From a bacterium (lineage in GTDB: Bacteria; JAMCPX01): a DNA stretch of 8,535 nucleotides. The notes under the pieces are model-generated. The model saw only the letters and a list, made by a program, of their open reading frames with translations, made no database searches and had not been told where the DNA came from. The position numbers and the translations under genes were made by a program. Positions 6,561 to 8,535 of this stretch are shown here, piece after piece. How positions within the stretch are numbered: the first letter of the stretch is position 1; every line of letters starts with the position of its first letter. The DNA lies in assembly GCA_021787655.1 (NCBI GenBank), contig JAJYLM010000087.1:1-8535 (forward strand), given 5' to 3'.

Positions 6561-7274
6561 ATGAGAAAACGTTCATACAAACTGTTCGTCTGCATACTGG
6601 TGGTCGTTGTACTGGGCATCATGCTGATTGGTTCCAACGTCAGAAGCACTGTTTACGACCTGTTTTCTCCTGAAGATGAATTGACGGACATACCGCATGA
6701 GAGCGTGCAGGTTACAATAAACGGTCAGGAAATGGAAATGCTCATCGGTAAGAAAAATGACCATGGCGACATGCTTTCAAAGGTGCGCAGCGACCGCTAC
6801 CTTCCCTTCTACCGCGACAGAAACGGCGGACTCTCTGTGCACGTTGACCGGGCAGCAGGCAGGGAAGGGATGGCTTCACCATCCGGGCTTATGAACGCGA
6901 TAGAGCCCGTTATTGCATTTGCAAACGGCAGCTCTACAAAATATGTGAGTCTCCGGGTGAAGCATGGGTTTGATGCAGAAAGGTTTCTGGATACTGCTGT
7001 TCACGATTCCGAAGATCTTCCGGCCTACCCGTCAGCCGAAAAGGTCAACACGATACAGACAAAACGTTTTTCCATCGGACATTACACGGCGCAGACGACC
7101 GTCGCCGCAGTTCTCGTCTATTACGATTCGCGGCTTGCATCCCTTGGTTACACGAAACTGCGCGAATCACACGGCATGGCGATGTATCGATCCGATACCC
7201 GCCTGTTGATCGTCAATGCGGAAGAGGAATCAAACCATGTTTCGATCATCACCTACGCAGTTAAACAAAATTAA
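6561..7274 (+). CDS. Membrane-anchored protein of unknown function in tad operon (237 aa)
   Basis: I do not recognise the family. A basic N-terminus (MRKRSYK) precedes one hydrophobic segment (about 7-24), so the protein is probably a type II membrane protein, with the remaining 210 or so residues in the periplasm. There is no prepilin Gly-X4-Glu junction and no lipobox. The C-terminal 55 residues (VLVYYDSRLASLGYTKL...AMYRSDTRLLIVNAEEE) look like a small alpha/beta module of the 'YY..L...GY' kind seen in various exported proteins, which is a resemblance only. It begins 1 nt after the second TadE stop, and its end overlaps the start of the second Flp gene by 38 nt, so it is tightly embedded in the operon and likely an accessory assembly factor. 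That role is inference from position. No strong ribosome binding site is seen, again suggesting coupling. Confidence 0.75.
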   Translation: MRKRSYKLFVCILVVVVLGIMLIGSNVRSTVYDLFSPEDELTDIPHESVQVTINGQEMEMLIGKKNDHGDMLSKVRSDRYLPFYRDRNGGLSVHVDRAAGREGMASPSGLMNAIEPVIAFANGSSTKYVSLRVKHGFDAERFLDTAVHDSEDLPAYPSAEKVNTIQTKRFSIGHYTAQTTVAAVLVYYDSRLASLGYTKLRESHGMAMYRSDTRLLIVNAEEESNHVSIITYAVKQN

Positions 7275-7413
7275 AGGACAGGCAATGGTCGAATACCTGA
7301 TCGTGTCGGTCGTTGTTGTCATCGGTGCAGGTATGGCCGTACAGCTTATCGGCAAAGCGATGAGCAGGTACTTTGGTTTTCTCATCGGATTTATCTCCCT
7401 TCCAATACCGTAA
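7237..7413 (+). CDS. Flp-type small pilin, second copy (58 aa)
   Basis: A 14-residue basic leader ending in NKIKG is followed by QAMVEYLIV. Cleavage after Gly14 places Glu at +5 and Tyr at +6, exactly as in Flp pilins, and a hydrophobic helix follows (LIVSVVVVIGAGMAVQLIG). The mature chain would be about 44 residues. Unlike the first Flp, it has almost no polar tail: after a short KAMSRY it ends in a second hydrophobic patch (FGFLIGFISLPIP). It may be a minor or alternative subunit rather than the filament's main one. The start at ATG 7237 is preferred over ATG 7216 because AGAGGA at 7223-7228 lies 8 nt upstream. The gene overlaps the preceding frame by 38 nt and ends 20 nt before cpaB. Confidence 0.82.
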   Translation: MFRSSPTQLNKIKGQAMVEYLIVSVVVVIGAGMAVQLIGKAMSRYFGFLIGFISLPIP

Positions 7414-7433
7414 CAAGTGAAAGAGAAGGCACA

Positions 7434-8231
7434 ATGAAATTACAAAAAAACCATAAAATCATCATCGGCGTGGTCAGCGGCATCGTCGCGATTGTTCTGA
7501 TACAGGTGTACCTGGCTGCATTCAGGCATTCCATCTACAGCGAACTGGAGACCGTCGAGGTCCTTGTTGCAAAAACAGATATAAAACCCGGAACGATCGT
7601 GACAAAGGACAATCTTACGTCACAACCGCAGCCAAAACGGTATCTTTCCCACACGACGATCCAGCAAAAGGACGCCGATGCCGTTGTCGGGCACAGGGTT
7701 GTCATGCAGGTTGAAAAAGGCGAGCCCCTGCAGTGGACGATGCTCGGAGCGGCAAAAGGTTCGGGGTTTACGTCCCTGATCAAGGACAATGAACGGGCGA
7801 TTTCGATCGCGGTGGACAACCAGAGCAGCGTATCCGGCCTCATCCGGCCGGGGGATCATGTCGATATTCTCGGCACGTTTTCCTTCCCGGCATCGGGTGG
7901 TGGAACAAAGCTTGCAACGATCACCCTGCTGCAGAACGTCACGGTGCTTGCCACCGGCGGGATTTGGGGAAGAGGGCTTCAGGAATCGGACCCGTACAGC
8001 TATAGCAGCCTGACGCTCGCCGTCTCCACGGTCGAAGCAGAATTGCTGACGTTTGCGTCCGAGCGGGCACGGCTGAATTTCGTTCTGCGGAATGCCGATA
8101 ACATCCAAACAGAAGAGAGCCTGCCGGTTGTCGGATGGGAAGACATCATGAAGATCGGCAACCTGAAACAAATCCAGCACGAACGCAACATCAGGGTCAT
8201 CAAAGGCAAAGGCGGAGAATTTGAGCGATGA
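7434..8231 (+). CDS. cpaB: Flp pilus assembly protein CpaB/RcpC (265 aa)
   Basis: CpaB (RcpC) is the periplasmic partner of the Tad secretin. The sequence has an N-terminal membrane anchor (about 9-30) and a SAF domain (about 41-103; VEVLVAKTDIKPGTIVTKDN, then VVGHRVVMQVEKGEPLQWTML). An RcpC domain follows (about 113-225; ERAISIAVDNQSSVSGLIRPGDHVDIL, LLQNVTVLATG, LTLAVSTVEAELLTFASE). The C-terminal IRVIKGKGG matches the short 'I.VIRGG' tail common in this family. Length is normal and the protein is complete. AGAAGG (7425-7430) lies only 3 nt before ATG, a rather tight spacing. Its TGA stop overlaps an ATG at 8228 that opens a nine-codon frame leading to the secretin gene. Family assignment is firm from domain order and from the secretin that follows. 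Confidence 0.92.
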   Translation: MKLQKNHKIIIGVVSGIVAIVLIQVYLAAFRHSIYSELETVEVLVAKTDIKPGTIVTKDNLTSQPQPKRYLSHTTIQQKDADAVVGHRVVMQVEKGEPLQWTMLGAAKGSGFTSLIKDNERAISIAVDNQSSVSGLIRPGDHVDILGTFSFPASGGGTKLATITLLQNVTVLATGGIWGRGLQESDPYSYSSLTLAVSTVEAELLTFASERARLNFVLRNADNIQTEESLPVVGWEDIMKIGNLKQIQHERNIRVIKGKGGEFER

Positions 8232-8257
8232 AAACAACAACCAGGATAGCGTCATGA
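8228..8257 (+). CDS. Possible nine-codon coupling ORF between cpaB and cpaC
   Basis: ATG at 8228 overlaps the cpaB stop as ATGA and encodes MKTTTRIAS. It stops with the TGA at 8255-8257, which itself overlaps the secretin start ATG 8254 as ATGA. GGCGGAG (8211-8217) lies upstream. The double overlap would let ribosomes step from cpaB to cpaC through the mini-ORF. It may equally be chance, since the secretin start has its own AGGA. Confidence 0.25.
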   Translation: MKTTTRIAS

Positions 8258-8535
8258 GCTCCCGCATGACCGTGAAAACGTCTTTTCTTGTGTGTCTGAT
8301 TATCGTAATGCCCTGCACGCTGGCTGCGGACGAGAACATCATCTCGCTGGTCCAGGGACAGAGCAAGGTCATAGAGCAGGCAAACATCTCAAAAGTCGCG
8401 ATCGGGGACGCAACGATAGCAAGCGTGAAGGTCATCAACAGCAGTCAGATCATGGTCACGGGCATTTCGAGAGGCGTCACGAATCTTTCCGTGTGGCCGG
8501 TGTCGGGCAGGAAGAAAGATTATACCATCCGTGTT
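8254..8535 (+). CDS. cpaC: CpaC/RcpA pilus secretin, N-terminal part, truncated by window end
   Basis: Only the first 94 codons are present; the gene continues past the window. A signal peptide (MSSRMTVKTSFLVCLIIVMP..., probable cleavage after LAA, residue 25) precedes the pilus-secretin N-terminal domain: ISLVQGQSKVIEQANISKVAIGD, then IMVTGISRGVTNLSVWPVSG. This matches the 'G.s.vl....i.rvaigdp..a.v.v....ellv.g...G.t.l.vw' pattern of CpaC/RcpA outer-membrane secretins, which form the exit channel of the Flp pilus. The secretin core itself is not visible. ATG 8254 is chosen because AGGA (8243-8246) lies 7 nt upstream and the signal peptide is then of normal length. TTG 8221 and ATG 8266 are in-frame alternatives. 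Its place directly after cpaB is the conserved order of tad loci. Confidence 0.88.
   Translation, partial: MSSRMTVKTSFLVCLIIVMPCTLAADENIISLVQGQSKVIEQANISKVAIGDATIASVKVINSSQIMVTGISRGVTNLSVWPVSGRKKDYTIRV

Noticed and set aside
4952..7723. Short identical string GTTGAAAAAGGC in the TadG-like gene and in cpaB
   Set aside because: Twelve bases within two coding regions, both encoding a VEKG stretch; most likely chance, with no flanking similarity.
7620..8438. 272-codon minus-strand frame across cpaB and the secretin start
   Set aside because: It is antisense to two firmly identified genes and its translation has no recognisable domain.
8221..8535. TTG 8221 as start of the secretin
   Set aside because: It would put an acidic, Asn-rich stretch before the signal peptide. 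ATG 8254 has AGGA at a suitable distance.

Overview
The window is an ordinary-composition stretch of a diderm (Gram-negative) bacterial chromosome with roughly balanced GC. The exported proteins, a C-terminal-Phe outer-membrane barrel and a Tad/Flp pilus locus show two membranes. The gene styles resemble Deltaproteobacteria (Desulfobacterota) or Nitrospirota, but this is an impression only; no marker gene in the window fixes the taxon.

Left part (1-3149): three single genes for exported proteins. A 462-aa secreted protein of unknown function (23-1411, minus) is divergent from a small secreted Trp/Tyr/Arg-rich protein with a Gln/Gly/Arg repeat tail (1590-2333, plus). The latter converges on a 224-aa outer-membrane beta-barrel protein (2475-3149, minus), and a strong stem-loop terminator lies between the two.

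Right part (3328-8535): an uninterrupted plus-strand run of eight genes with short gaps or overlaps, read as the front half of a tad (tight adherence, type IVb pilus) operon. The order is: Flp-type pilin; TadE-like pseudopilin; TadG-like protein with a cysteine cluster; second TadE-like pseudopilin with a long leader; unknown membrane-anchored protein; second Flp-type small pilin; CpaB/RcpC; and the start of the CpaC/RcpA secretin, cut by the window end. Five of these carry a Gly-Gln prepilin-type junction followed by a hydrophobic helix, and four of the five have Glu at +5. The products should cooperate as follows: pilin subunits and pseudopilins are processed at the inner membrane by a prepilin peptidase, assembled by an ATPase and platform proteins, and led out through the CpaC secretin with CpaB. 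The peptidase, ATPase (TadA), platform proteins (TadB/C) and TadZ are not in the window and presumably lie downstream.

The most notable non-coding signal is in the 178-bp gap between the outer-membrane protein and the first pilin: a perfect 10-bp inverted repeat with 40 bp between arm centres. Each arm contains a consensus TTGACA -35 hexamer, and the two point at each other. This suggests overlapping, possibly co-regulated divergent promoters. I see no CRISPR array, tRNA, rRNA, insertion sequence or phage gene. The locus is a variant of a known system; I do not find convincing evidence for an entirely new one.
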